NCBI GenBank assembly: GCA_963709075.1
Contig: CAVPUY010000005.1
Coordinates: forward strand, 744,001-808,000
Source of the DNA: Palsa-506 sp963709075
GTDB lineage: Bacteria > Actinomycetota > Actinomycetes > Streptosporangiales > Streptosporangiaceae
Reading direction: 5' to 3'
Length of the DNA stretch: 64,000 nucleotides
Part shown: positions 35,454-43,435 of the stretch, piece after piece
Position numbering within the stretch: position 1 is the stretch's first letter
Layout: every line of letters starts with the position of its first letter
The notes under the pieces: generated by a model
Seen by the model: only the letters and a program-made list of their open reading frames with translations
Told to the model about the DNA's origin: nothing
The model's database searches: none
Program-made: the position numbers and the translations under genes

Positions 35454-35648
35454 ATGGAGATTCGCATAATCATGGACGGCGTGGAACCACCGGCCGGCCG
35501 CCTGCGGGTGGTTTCCGGCACGGGCTCTATCCCGCATTCCTGCTCGCTAGCGGACGTCGCCTTTGCCGGCTGGCTCGGGCTGCTGAAAGCTCTGTACGAG
35601 GCGACCGGCGCGGCCGGCCCCTGGATAGAGTCAGATCATGACGGCTAG
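35454..35648 (+). CDS. small conserved actinobacterial protein
   Basis: A 64-residue hypothetical. The pattern MDGVEPPAGRLRVV followed by AFAGWLGLLKALYEA resembles a family of short actinobacterial proteins with a PP-G motif and a C-terminal FxGWLxLLxxLYE segment. The start may be ATG 35454 or ATG 35472. It overlaps the MarR-PDZ gene by 11 bp and so is probably coupled to it. The region 35230-35453 before it has no other gene. Confidence 0.6.
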   Translation: MEIRIIMDGVEPPAGRLRVVSGTGSIPHSCSLADVAFAGWLGLLKALYEATGAAGPWIESDHDG

Positions 35649-36501
35649 GCGCCGGACACCGCGGCAGGACGCCGACCCGGGCCAGCTTGCGCACCGCCCG
35701 GGCGAGATCAGCGACAGTGTGGACGCAATCCTGCAGGCCTGGGCGGCTCAGCGGCCTGACCTGGACTTCTCGCCGGTCGGCGTGGTGACCCGGCTGGAGC
35801 GGGTGCGGGCTTACCTGGAGAGCGGCCTGGCCGAGGTCTTCGCCGACTGGGGGCTTTCCGCGGCCGACTTCCAGATGATCGTCGCGCTCCGGCGGGATGG
35901 GCACCCGTTCCTGATGCCGCAGGCCCGGCTGATGACCACGCTCGCGCTCACCTCCGGTACGGTCAGCGTCCGGGTCGACAGGCTGGTCAAAGCCGGAATC
36001 GTCAGCCGCGATCAGGACCCGGCCGATGGCAGGGGCAGCCTGGTCACGCTCACCGCGAAGGGGCTCGATCTCTTTGACCAGGTCGCCCCGGTGCACCTGG
36101 CTAACGAGGACCGGCTGCTTTCGGCCCTGGATGAGGAGGACAGGCGCACGCTCGCCAGCCTGCTCCGCCGCCTCCTCAGTTCCTTCGAGTCGGGCCATGC
36201 CGCCGTCGGCCGGCCGCTCGGCATGCGGCTTGAGCCCGCGCACATAGCACGGCAGCGCCGGGCGGCCGTCGGCCTGTCCGACGTACCCGGGCTGCTGGTA
36301 GCCGAGCTCATCGCCGGCAGCGCCGCGGCCCAGGCTGGCATCGCGCGCGGGGACCTGCTGGTGGCGGCCGGCTGCCGGGAATTGAGATGCCCGGCCGACC
36401 TGGCCGCTGCGCTGTCTGGCCAGGCATCCGGGACGGTCCTGCTTTCGCTGCTCCGTGGCGAGAATCCGCACCAGGTCAGCGTTCAGCTAACGCTCAGCTA
36501 A
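35638..36501 (+). CDS. MarR-family regulator with C-terminal PDZ domain
   Basis: A 287-residue two-domain protein. Residues about 25-185 are a MarR winged helix: FSPVGVVTRLERVRAYLE, LSAADFQMIVALRRDG, LMTTLALTSGTVSVRVDRLV as the recognition part and QDPADGRGSLVTLTAKG as the wing. Residues about 200-287 look like a PDZ fold: VPGLLVAELIAGSAAAQAGI, ARGDLLVAAGCRELRCPADL and LAAALSGQASGTVLLSLLRG. This pairing is uncommon for MarR, whose ligand site is normally in the dimer. The gene lies 101 bp upstream of an HtrA protease on the same strand, so regulation of or by the protease via peptide ends is an attractive inference. Confidence 0.82.
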   Translation: MTARRRTPRQDADPGQLAHRPGEISDSVDAILQAWAAQRPDLDFSPVGVVTRLERVRAYLESGLAEVFADWGLSAADFQMIVALRRDGHPFLMPQARLMTTLALTSGTVSVRVDRLVKAGIVSRDQDPADGRGSLVTLTAKGLDLFDQVAPVHLANEDRLLSALDEEDRRTLASLLRRLLSSFESGHAAVGRPLGMRLEPAHIARQRRAAVGLSDVPGLLVAELIAGSAAAQAGIARGDLLVAAGCRELRCPADLAAALSGQASGTVLLSLLRGENPHQVSVQLTLS

Positions 36502-36532
36502 TCCGTTACTAAGCGTCAGCTCTTCCTGAGCT
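36483..36532. promoter_or_regulatory. four TCAGCT/TGAGCT repeats on an 11-bp phase before the HtrA gene
   Basis: TCAGCT occurs at 36483, 36494 and 36516, and TGAGCT at 36527, giving spacings of 11, 22 and 11 bp. The last two units (tcagctcttcc, tgagctttcct) match over most of 11 bases. Direct repeats on one helical face are typical of OmpR/PhoB-class regulators. The site overlaps the stop of the MarR-PDZ gene and lies about 70 bp before the HtrA start. Confidence 0.5.
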
Positions 36533-36602
36533 TTCCTCCAGGTGCTGGTCACATCCTGGTTAGTGCAGGACAAGGCGACCCGCAGGGCGAGGAGAAACAG
36601 AC

Positions 36603-37769
36603 ATGCATACGGTCCACGATCCGCTGGCGGCCGGGAACCCAGGCGGCCCGGCGTACCCAGGCGGCCCGGCGTACCCGGATGCTCCGGAGAACCCGGCCGT
36701 CCCGGCCGGGCACCGGCACCGCGGCCGGATGCTGGCCATCACCGCCGCAGCGGCCATGGTCGCCGGCGCGGGCACCGCCTGGGCGGCAACGGCAACCGGG
36801 GCAACGGTGCTGACCACATCTCAGATCGTCGGTAAAACGGGACCTGGCCTGGTCGACGTGGTCTCCACGCTCGGCTACCAGGGCGCCACCGCGGCCGGCA
36901 CCGGCATCGTGCTCACCCCGTCCGGCGAGATACTCACCAACAACCACGTCGTCAACGGCGCCACTGCCGTCAAGGTCAGGGACATCGGGAACGGCCGCGT
37001 CTACACGGCGACCGTCAAGGGCTACGACGCCTCCCATGACGTCGCGGTGCTGCAGCTGAAGGGGGCGTCGGGTCTCACGACCGCCTCCCTCGGCAACTCA
37101 TCGACAGTGCGGTCCGGCCAGAAGGTCGTCGCCATGGGTAACGCGGGCGGCAAGAACGGCGTCCCGTCGGTCGCGACCGGCCGGGTCACCGGCCTCGGCC
37201 AGTCGATCACCGCAAGCGACGAGTCGGCCGGCACCGCCGAGCAGCTGCAGGGGCTCATCCGGACCAACGCCGGCATCCAGCCTGGTGACTCCGGCGGCCC
37301 GCTGATCAACACGAGCGGCCAGGTGGTCGGCATCAACACGGCCGCATCCGCCGCGTCAGGCAACCAGGTCAGCTCGGCTACGGCGACGCAGGCCTTCACG
37401 ATCCCGATCAACAAGGCAACGACGATCGCCAGCCAGATCGAGGCCGGCCAGGCCTCGGCCACCGTGCACATCGGCTCGACCGCCTTCCTGGGACTGGCGA
37501 TCAGCTCGGCCGGGCAGGCATCAGGGCTCCCGGCAAGCACCGGGGCGGAAGTCGCCGGCGTCGCGCCGAACTCGGCCGCCGCCGGGGCGGGCCTGACGGC
37601 CGGTGACACGATTACCTCAGTCGGCGGCCACGCGATCACCTCGCCGTCCCAGATCCGCTCGGTGCTGACCTCGCGTCATCCCGGCGACAAGATCAGCATC
37701 ACCTGGACGGACCAGTCGGCCAGCCAGCACAGCGCCAACGTGGTCCTCACCACGGGCCCGGCCGGCTGA
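36603..37769 (+). CDS. HtrA/DegP-type membrane-anchored serine protease with PDZ domain
   Basis: Extracytoplasmic quality-control protease. A cytoplasmic Pro/Gly tail with a duplicated GGPAYP motif is followed by one TM helix (about residues 42-65), then a trypsin-like domain with NNHVVNGA (His), ASHDVAVLQL (Asp) and QPGDSGGPLIN (Ser), all intact. The C-terminal PDZ domain (about 290-385) contains VAGVAPNSAAAGAGL and AGDTITSVGGHAI. GAGGAG stands just before ATG 36603. It is probably expressed from the phased-repeat region upstream, next to the MarR-PDZ gene. Confidence 0.95.
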   Translation: MHTVHDPLAAGNPGGPAYPGGPAYPDAPENPAVPAGHRHRGRMLAITAAAAMVAGAGTAWAATATGATVLTTSQIVGKTGPGLVDVVSTLGYQGATAAGTGIVLTPSGEILTNNHVVNGATAVKVRDIGNGRVYTATVKGYDASHDVAVLQLKGASGLTTASLGNSSTVRSGQKVVAMGNAGGKNGVPSVATGRVTGLGQSITASDESAGTAEQLQGLIRTNAGIQPGDSGGPLINTSGQVVGINTAASAASGNQVSSATATQAFTIPINKATTIASQIEAGQASATVHIGSTAFLGLAISSAGQASGLPASTGAEVAGVAPNSAAAGAGLTAGDTITSVGGHAITSPSQIRSVLTSRHPGDKISITWTDQSASQHSANVVLTTGPAG

Positions 37770-37946
37770 GCCGGGAGCAGCCAGCAGTCGTTAGCCGCCG
37801 GGCGACCGGCGGCTAACGCGTCTGCGGGCGCTGAAGGCGCGGCAGGCACCCGCGGCGAACGCGATGACGCCTGGGTTGCACACTGGCCAGTACGATCCCG
37901 TTTCAAATCTGCCTGATCCGGCCCCTTGGTGACGAAAGGACGACCG

Positions 37947-39335
37947 ATGGCAATCGCGACCGTTAACCCCGCTACCGGCGAGACGCTGAAGACCTTCGAC
38001 GAGCTCACCGACACCGAAGTCGAGCGCTGCCTGGCGACCGCGGCGAGGGCGCACGCGAGCTACCGGCTGACCGACTTCGGGGAGCGGGCGGGCTGGCTGC
38101 GCCGGGCCGCCGACATCCTCGACGCTGAGAACGACCAGATCGCCGCGATGATGACGACCGAGATGGGAAAGACGCTCGCATCGGCTCGCCAGGAGGTAAC
38201 CAAGTGCGCGGCCGGCTGCCGCTACTACGCCGACCATGCTGCCGGATTCCTGGCCGACGAGCCCGCCGAGGCCGGCCAGGTAGGGGCCGAGCAGGCCTAT
38301 GTCAGGTACGAGCCGCTCGGACCAGTGCTGGCGATCATGCCGTGGAATTTCCCGCTCTGGCAGGCCATGCGGTTCGCGGCCCCGGCCCTGATGGCCGGCA
38401 ACGTGGGACTGCTCAAGCACGCATCGAACGTGCCGCAGAGCGCCCTGTTCCTGCAGGACCTTTTCACCCGGGCCGGCTTTCCTGACGGCGCGTTCCAGAC
38501 CCTCCTTGTCGGCTCCGCGCGGGTCGAGGCCATCCTGCGGGACAGCCGGGTGGCGGCAGCCACGCTGACCGGATCCGGCCCCGCCGGGCAGTCGGTCGCG
38601 TCGATCGCGGGCAGCGAGATCAAGAAGGTCGTACTCGAGCTCGGCGGCAGCGACCCGTTCGTCGTCATGCCCTCGGCCGGCCTGCAGGCGGCGGCCAAGG
38701 TGGCCGCCTTCGCGCGCTGCCTGAACAACGGCCAGTCTTGTATCGCGGCCAAGCGCTTCATCGTGCACGACTCGGTCTACGACGAGTTCGAGCGCCTCTT
38801 CGCTGCCGAGATGTCGGGGCTGACCGTCGGCGACCCCATGCTGGAAACAACCGACGTGGGCCCGCTTGCCTCAGAGCAGCAGCGCCGGGACATCGAGGAA
38901 CTCGTCGCCGACGCGGTGGCCAAGGGCGCCCGGGTGCTGTGCGGGGGCACCGCACCGGCCGGCCCGGGCTGGTACTACCCGCCCACCGTGCTGGCCGGCA
39001 TCACCGCCGGCATGCGCGTGCACACCGAGGAGGTATTCGGGCCGGCCGCCACCCTTTACCGGGTGGCTGACATCGACGAGGCGATCGAGCTGGCCAACAG
39101 CACCGAGTTCGGGCTCGGCGCCAATGCCTGGACCGAAGACGCGGCGGAGCGGGCCAGGTTCGCCCGCGATCTCGCGGCCGGGATGGTCTTCATCAACGGC
39201 AACGTCACCTCGTATCCGCAGCTGCCCTTCGGCGGCATCAAGACCTCGGGCCACGGCCGGGAACTGGCCGCGCAGGGCATCCGCGAGTTCTGCAACATCA
39301 AGTCGGTGTGGGTCGGCGGCAGCCGGGCCGGCTGA
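37947..39335 (+). CDS. gabD: NAD(P)-dependent succinate-semialdehyde dehydrogenase-like aldehyde dehydrogenase
   Basis: Oxidises succinate semialdehyde (4-aminobutyrate breakdown) or a related aldehyde to the acid. ATG 37947 has GAAAGGA eight bases upstream; an open TTG at 37926 is less likely. Family marks: MAIATVNPATGE, PLGPVLAIMPWNFPLWQAMR, TGSGPAGQSVA (cofactor loop), the general base in VLELGGSDPFVV and the nucleophile in NNGQSCIAAKRF. The end FGGIKTSGHGRELAAQGI is typical of SSADH. Length 462 is normal. The 37770-37946 gap holds no gene. No transaminase is adjacent. Confidence 0.92.
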   Translation: MAIATVNPATGETLKTFDELTDTEVERCLATAARAHASYRLTDFGERAGWLRRAADILDAENDQIAAMMTTEMGKTLASARQEVTKCAAGCRYYADHAAGFLADEPAEAGQVGAEQAYVRYEPLGPVLAIMPWNFPLWQAMRFAAPALMAGNVGLLKHASNVPQSALFLQDLFTRAGFPDGAFQTLLVGSARVEAILRDSRVAAATLTGSGPAGQSVASIAGSEIKKVVLELGGSDPFVVMPSAGLQAAAKVAAFARCLNNGQSCIAAKRFIVHDSVYDEFERLFAAEMSGLTVGDPMLETTDVGPLASEQQRRDIEELVADAVAKGARVLCGGTAPAGPGWYYPPTVLAGITAGMRVHTEEVFGPAATLYRVADIDEAIELANSTEFGLGANAWTEDAAERARFARDLAAGMVFINGNVTSYPQLPFGGIKTSGHGRELAAQGIREFCNIKSVWVGGSRAG

Positions 39336-39483
39336 GCGTCCCGGCAAGGCGGCGCCGGCCGCAACGTGGCCGGCGCATGGCCGCGGCCAATTCCCTGACC
39401 TCCCGTTCCCTGTGTAAGTTGCCAAGCGTGGATTCTGTAGCCGAGCTGGACTCAGCCGCGGCGGACCCCGGCGCACCTGGCGC

Positions 39484-40521
39484 ATGCTGAAGATCGAGCT
39501 GTCCTGGCAGGCGGCCGCGGTCACCTCGGCGTGCCTGCTCGGGGTGACGGCGGCGGTCCGGCTGCGCGCGCGTTGGCAAGGCAACGCGGAAGAGCGGCAG
39601 GCGGCCGCGCCGGACGCCGCGGCGCCCCGGCGCGTCAGTGTCGCCAAGGTGATCGCGATCGGGCAGGAGACCGGCATCGTCGTCGGGCTCTTCGCGCTGT
39701 GGCAGTTCGCCGGCCGGTACGCCACGCGGGTCCGCGGCGGCGCGCTGGCGCGGGCGAGGTGGATCTGGCATGCGGAGCGGGTCGCCCGGCTGCCGAGCGA
39801 GGCTGCGGTGCAGCGGCTCTTCCTACCCCACCCGCTGCTCGTCCAGCTGGCCAACCTGTACTACGCGAGCCTGCACTTCGTCGGCCTGATCGCGGTTCTC
39901 GCGTGGGTCTTCCTGCGGCACCGGGACCGGTACCCGGAGGTGCGCGCCATCCTGGTCATGCTCACCGCCGCTTGCCTGTTCATCCAGCTGATCCCGGTCG
40001 CACCGCCGCGGATGCTGCCCTCGGACGGGATGGTCGACACCGGGGTGCTTTACGGGCAGTCGGTGTACGGGTCGATCGCCGGATTCAATCCGGACGAGCT
40101 CTCGGCCATGCCGTCGGTGCACGTTGCCTGGGCCCTGCTTGTCGGCGTTACCGTGGTCCGGTACTCCAGCAGCCGATGGCGCTGGCTGGCCCTGGCCTAC
40201 CCGGCGGCGACGACCCTGGCGGTGGTGGTGACCGCTAACCACTTCTGGGCCGACGGGATCGTCGCCGGCGTACTGCTGCTGCTCAGCATGCTCGCCTACC
40301 GGGCCGGCCTGGCGTCGTGGCATGCGCTGCGGCGCACGCTCGCCCGGCCGTCGGCCGATGGCGGCGAGGGCATCCCCGCCCGGTCGCCGGAAACGGCTGG
40401 CGAACCGGCGGCGGGAACTGCTGGTGAACCGGCGGCGGGAGCTGCTGCAAACCCGGCCGCGGGAACTGCTGGTGAACCGTCGGCGGGAGCTGCTGGTGAA
40501 CCGTCGCAGATCCCTCTCTAG
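39484..40521 (+). CDS. PAP2-superfamily membrane phosphatase / inositolphosphotransferase-like protein
   Basis: Integral membrane PAP2 protein of 345 residues with about six helices. Catalytic blocks: SAMPSVHVAWALLVG with the first histidine (C2) and VVTANHFWADGIVAG with the second (C3); the C1 Lys/Arg block is weak, at PPRMLPSDGM, as in the AUR1-like subgroup that transfers phosphoinositol head groups. Residues about 295-340 form an AAGTAGEP repeat tail coded by tandem units. A role in lipid or undecaprenyl phosphate turnover is inferred. Its stop is 44 bp before the first GAF-ANTAR gene. Confidence 0.87.
   Translation: MLKIELSWQAAAVTSACLLGVTAAVRLRARWQGNAEERQAAAPDAAAPRRVSVAKVIAIGQETGIVVGLFALWQFAGRYATRVRGGALARARWIWHAERVARLPSEAAVQRLFLPHPLLVQLANLYYASLHFVGLIAVLAWVFLRHRDRYPEVRAILVMLTAACLFIQLIPVAPPRMLPSDGMVDTGVLYGQSVYGSIAGFNPDELSAMPSVHVAWALLVGVTVVRYSSSRWRWLALAYPAATTLAVVVTANHFWADGIVAGVLLLLSMLAYRAGLASWHALRRTLARPSADGGEGIPARSPETAGEPAAGTAGEPAAGAAANPAAGTAGEPSAGAAGEPSQIPL
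40395..40510. repeat. in-frame tandem repeat coding the PAP2 C-terminal tail
   Basis: About four to five units of the type gctggtgaaccggcggcggga encode the peptide AGEPAAG, ending at the stop codon. Units differ at single bases (ggcg, gtcg, caaa). The tail is soluble and lies after the last membrane helix. Confidence 0.85.
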
Positions 40522-40565
40522 ACTTGGCGGATGCAGGCAAGAAGGTCGGCGGCGGAGACCCAGCG

Positions 40566-41261
40566 GTGACTGACCGCGCGACGCTGCTGAGCCGGCTAGC
40601 GCGGGCGGTTGGCCGCAGGCCAGCCGACCACCCCTTGACGTGGCGCGTCTGCCATGCCGCCCTGGATGTCTTCGGTGCTGATGGCGCGTCCATCACGATG
40701 GACAACTCGAATGCCTACCGGGTGACCTTGTGCGCCACCGACCGGCGCTCCGACATGCTGGAGAACCTGCAGGATGTGCTGGGGGAAGGGCCGTGCCTTG
40801 ATGCTTTCGATCTGGGCCGCCCGGTGCAGACAGGCGTCGACCGCACCGCGGCGTTGCGGTGGCCGCAGTTCATCCCGGCCGCCGAGCAGATCGTCGGCCC
40901 GGAGGGCCTGCTCTGGTCGATACCGATGCGCTCCGATCATGAAGTGATCGGGGCAATCAGCATGTACCGGATGTCCCAGGGCACGCTGGCTGAGCCCATT
41001 GACGCCGTGCAGTTCGTGGCCGACGCCATGGCCGCGACCTTATTGCGCGATCCGTCCGCTGTCGCGGAGGCAGCAGACGCGGGCGCCTGGTCCTCCCGCG
41101 CAGTGGTGCACCAGGCAACCGGCATGCTGGTATCCCAGCTGGGAGTGAGCGTCGATGACGCGCTCGCCGTGCTGCGATCCCATGCCTTCGCGACCGGCGG
41201 GCATCTCGCCGACATCGCGAATGCGGTCGTTAACCGTAGACTGGACCTTTCAGGCCGCTAA
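40566..41261 (+). CDS. GAF-ANTAR RNA-binding antiterminator (first of two)
   Basis: Sensor-regulator expected to bind nascent RNA hairpins through ANTAR and act on termination. The GAF domain spans about 20-160 (VFGADGASITMDN, VLGEGPCLDAFDLGRPVQ, GAISMYRMSQGTL); ANTAR about 175-231 with RAVVHQATGMLVSQLGVSVDDAL and LRSHAFATGGHLADIANAVV. GTG 40566 is preferred with GGAG upstream; the frame is open from TTG 40524. About 93 bp separate it from a paralogue, suggesting a duplicated pair. No partner kinase is adjacent. Confidence 0.9.
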   Translation: MTDRATLLSRLARAVGRRPADHPLTWRVCHAALDVFGADGASITMDNSNAYRVTLCATDRRSDMLENLQDVLGEGPCLDAFDLGRPVQTGVDRTAALRWPQFIPAAEQIVGPEGLLWSIPMRSDHEVIGAISMYRMSQGTLAEPIDAVQFVADAMAATLLRDPSAVAEAADAGAWSSRAVVHQATGMLVSQLGVSVDDALAVLRSHAFATGGHLADIANAVVNRRLDLSGR

Positions 41262-41353
41262 TCCGCCGCCAGCGAAAGCATCATTGAGGGAGCCCTCATG
41301 GACACCCGCCATCCGCATGGCGGCCAGGTTCTGCGGTCAGCGCGGAAAACTTC

Positions 41354-42049
41354 GTGAGGCCCCCGGCGGCTGCGCTTGCAGCCGCGGCGGCGGCGATGGT
41401 CACCGAGCACGACATGATCGGGATGCTCACCCGGCTATGCGCTGACTGCGCTGAGGTCTCCGGAGCAGCAGCTGCCGGGATCATGCTTTCGGGGAAGTCC
41501 GGCCAGCTCGAGGTGATGGCAGCCTCCAGCCACAAGGCCGAGGAACTCGACCTGTACGAGATCCAGGCCGGGCAGGGACCCTGCATCGACGCGTTCCGGA
41601 CCGGCACGAGCATCGGATCTTCCTCGCCGGACAGCATCGCCGGCCGCTGGCCCGACTTCGCCGCAAAGGCGGCAGCGGCCGGCTTCCTGGCCGTTCAGGC
41701 ATGCCCGATGCGCTGGCGCGCGTCATCCATCGGGGCGCTCAACGTCTTCTTCGCCTCGCCTGGGACCCTCACCGACGAACAGCGCCAGGTTGTGCAGGCG
41801 TTCGCTGACATCGCGACAGTTGCCGTCATCCATGTCAGCGGACCGCCGGAGCACGACCTGGCCAGCCTCACCCACACTGCGCTGACGGCCAGGGCCGTCG
41901 TCGAGCAGGCCAAGGGCGTGATCGCCGCCCAGACCGGCCTGGACATGGCCACGGCGTTCGACCGGCTGCGCGTGAGCGCTGACGACAGCGGCATGTCCCT
42001 GGAGAGGTTCGCCCGCGAGACGATCGACACGGCCAGCCGCCGGACGTAG
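41354..42049 (+). CDS. GAF-ANTAR RNA-binding antiterminator (second of two)
   Basis: Paralogue of the preceding protein. GAF about 20-160: MLTRLCADCAEVSGAAAAG, GQGPCIDAFRTGTS, IGALNVFFASPGTL; ANTAR about 175-228: RAVVEQAKGVIAAQTGLDM, FDRLRVSADDSGMSLERFA. The EQAKG helix entry is the classical ANTAR form. GTG 41354 is the first start in this frame; ATG 41298 opens a short out-of-frame ORF (MDTRHPHGG), and the expected N-terminus (RMAARFCGQRGKLREAP) lies in a third frame, so one or two indels near 41340 are likely. Confidence 0.87.
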   Translation: MRPPAAALAAAAAAMVTEHDMIGMLTRLCADCAEVSGAAAAGIMLSGKSGQLEVMAASSHKAEELDLYEIQAGQGPCIDAFRTGTSIGSSSPDSIAGRWPDFAAKAAAAGFLAVQACPMRWRASSIGALNVFFASPGTLTDEQRQVVQAFADIATVAVIHVSGPPEHDLASLTHTALTARAVVEQAKGVIAAQTGLDMATAFDRLRVSADDSGMSLERFARETIDTASRRT

Positions 42050-42086
42050 CGGAACCGGGAACGACTCAAGCAGGAGCCCAGGCTCG

Positions 42087-42148
42087 GCCAGGCGTCATGC
42101 CCCGGGAAGCTCCGCCAGGCGTCATGCCCCGGCAAGCTCCGCCAGGCG
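42087..42148. repeat. 27-bp tandem duplication containing the stop codon of the LigD polymerase gene
   Basis: Two 27-bp units (42087-42113 and 42114-42140) and a partial third begin gccaggcgtcatgccccgg. On the coding minus strand each unit reads RLAEL(A or P)GA followed by TGA. The first unit met by the ribosome ends the protein and the next is a silent copy. It shows that slippage has duplicated a gene end precisely in codon register. Confidence 0.9.
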
Positions 42149-43078
42149 CCGGGCTGCCCTAGTCAGGCTGTAGCGGCGCCTGGAGATGCCAGCCCACGGG
42201 TCGGACTTGCCGAGCTGCTCCAGCCGGTCGCCCACGCTGCGGATCGTGAACCGCTGCGGGGTCAGGCTGGTATCGCGAAGCTCATCCCATCGGAGCGGGA
42301 CGGCAACGGGCGCGCCAGGCCGCGCCCGCGCCGAATAGGGCGCGACGACCGTCTGCGCGTACGCGTTGCGCATGATGTCCGCATACACCCGGCCGCCACG
42401 GCTGTCCCTGCGCTGCTGCGTCGTTACGCAGTCCGGCTCCCTGGCGGCCAGGACCTCACTGGCCTGGCGAGCGAACTGGCGAGCCGCGTCGAAGTCGTCG
42501 CGGGCGCTCAGCGGCAGGTGCACATGCAGTCCCTTGCCGCCGGTTGTCTTGACGAAGGCCGTCAGCCCCAGGTCGTCTTCCAGGAGTTCCCGCAGTCGCA
42601 ACGCCAGGTGCCTGGCAGCGCCGAAACGCTCTTCAGCCGGAGGGTCGAGGTCGAATACGAGCTGATCCGGGCAGTCCAGCGCGCTGGTCTTGCTGAGGAA
42701 GGCGTGCATCTCGACGCAGGCCTGGTTGGCCAGATAGACGAGAGTGGCCGGCTTGTCGCAGATGACCTGGCGCAGCATGCCGCCTTGCTTCTTCACCTCG
42801 ACGCGGGTCACCCAATCCGGAAAGTAGGGCGGGACGTTCTTTTGCACGATGCGCTCACCCGAGATCCCGTCCGGGTAGCGTGCCATGACCAGCGGCCGAT
42901 CCTTGAGGTAAGGCAGCATGCGGTCGGCAATGTCCTGGTAATACCTGACGAGCTCGCCTTTGGTGATCCCGGCATCGGGGAAGAAGATCTTACCCGCGTT
43001 GGAGAGCCTGACGCTGATCCCCCCGACCGTAGTCAGGGACTGCTTGCCCGCCGCCCGTACAGCGCCCGTTGATGCCAT
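42122..43078 (-). CDS. ligD: stand-alone LigD-type polymerase (Prim-Pol), second copy
   Basis: Intact 318-residue polymerase domain of the bacterial end-joining family. Key segments: LSNAGKIFFPDAGITKGELVRYY, YPDGISGERIVQKNVP, CVEMHAFLSKTSALDCPDQLVFDLDPP with the two metal aspartates, VKTTGGKGLHVHLPL with the histidine, and a C-terminal VAVPLRWDEL with SVGDRLEQLG. It belongs to a different subgroup from the 17283-18233 copy (the VKKQGG and DIMRNAYAQT segments), so the two are not a recent duplication. No ligase or Ku is adjacent. ATG 43078 is the natural start. Confidence 0.92.
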   Translation of the reverse strand: MASTGAVRAAGKQSLTTVGGISVRLSNAGKIFFPDAGITKGELVRYYQDIADRMLPYLKDRPLVMARYPDGISGERIVQKNVPPYFPDWVTRVEVKKQGGMLRQVICDKPATLVYLANQACVEMHAFLSKTSALDCPDQLVFDLDPPAEERFGAARHLALRLRELLEDDLGLTAFVKTTGGKGLHVHLPLSARDDFDAARQFARQASEVLAAREPDCVTTQQRRDSRGGRVYADIMRNAYAQTVVAPYSARARPGAPVAVPLRWDELRDTSLTPQRFTIRSVGDRLEQLGKSDPWAGISRRRYSLTRAARRLAELAGA

Positions 43079-43435
43079 CCCCGATTACCTCCGAGCTGCT
43101 CGATCGTCGTGCCGGACGGCGCGTGCCCTGGCAAGCGCCGGACTGTGCGTGTTCTAGCACGTGCCGGACTACGCGTGCCTTGGGCAGGTGCTTTCCAGCT
43201 TGGCGTGCCTTGGGCCGGTGCTTCCGGCTTGGCGTGCCTTGGGCAGGTGCTTCCGGCTTGGCGTGCCTTGGGCAGGTGCTTTCCAGCTACCCCGCAGGCC
43301 GCCGGGATAACGACCTGGCGCCGGCTGCCGGGAGTGGCGACGGGACGTTCTGGGTTACGCCGTGGCCGAACGTTGCAGCGCTGGTATCAGCCAATGCCTG
43401 CGTGTGACGCGCCTGCGTGTGACGTGGAGGGTGGT
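43079..43435. other. gene-free region with a minisatellite
   Basis: No conserved ORF is found between the LigD polymerase start and the DUF222/HNH stop. It contains the four-copy 29-30 bp repeat at 43174-43290 and a partial version of the same sequence before it (gcgtgttctagcacgtgcc). The promoter of the polymerase gene must lie here on the minus strand, but no clear box is seen. Confidence 0.6.
43174..43290. repeat. four 29-30 bp direct repeats
   Basis: Four adjoining copies beginning cgtgccttgggcaggtgctt at 43174, 43204, 43233 and 43262 differ by one to four bases. There are no spacers, so it is a minisatellite and not a CRISPR array. It lies upstream of the polymerase gene. Confidence 0.92.

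Noticed and set aside
43174..43290. Possible CRISPR array
   Set aside because: The 29-30 bp repeats are directly adjacent with no spacers and no cas genes are near; it is a minisatellite.
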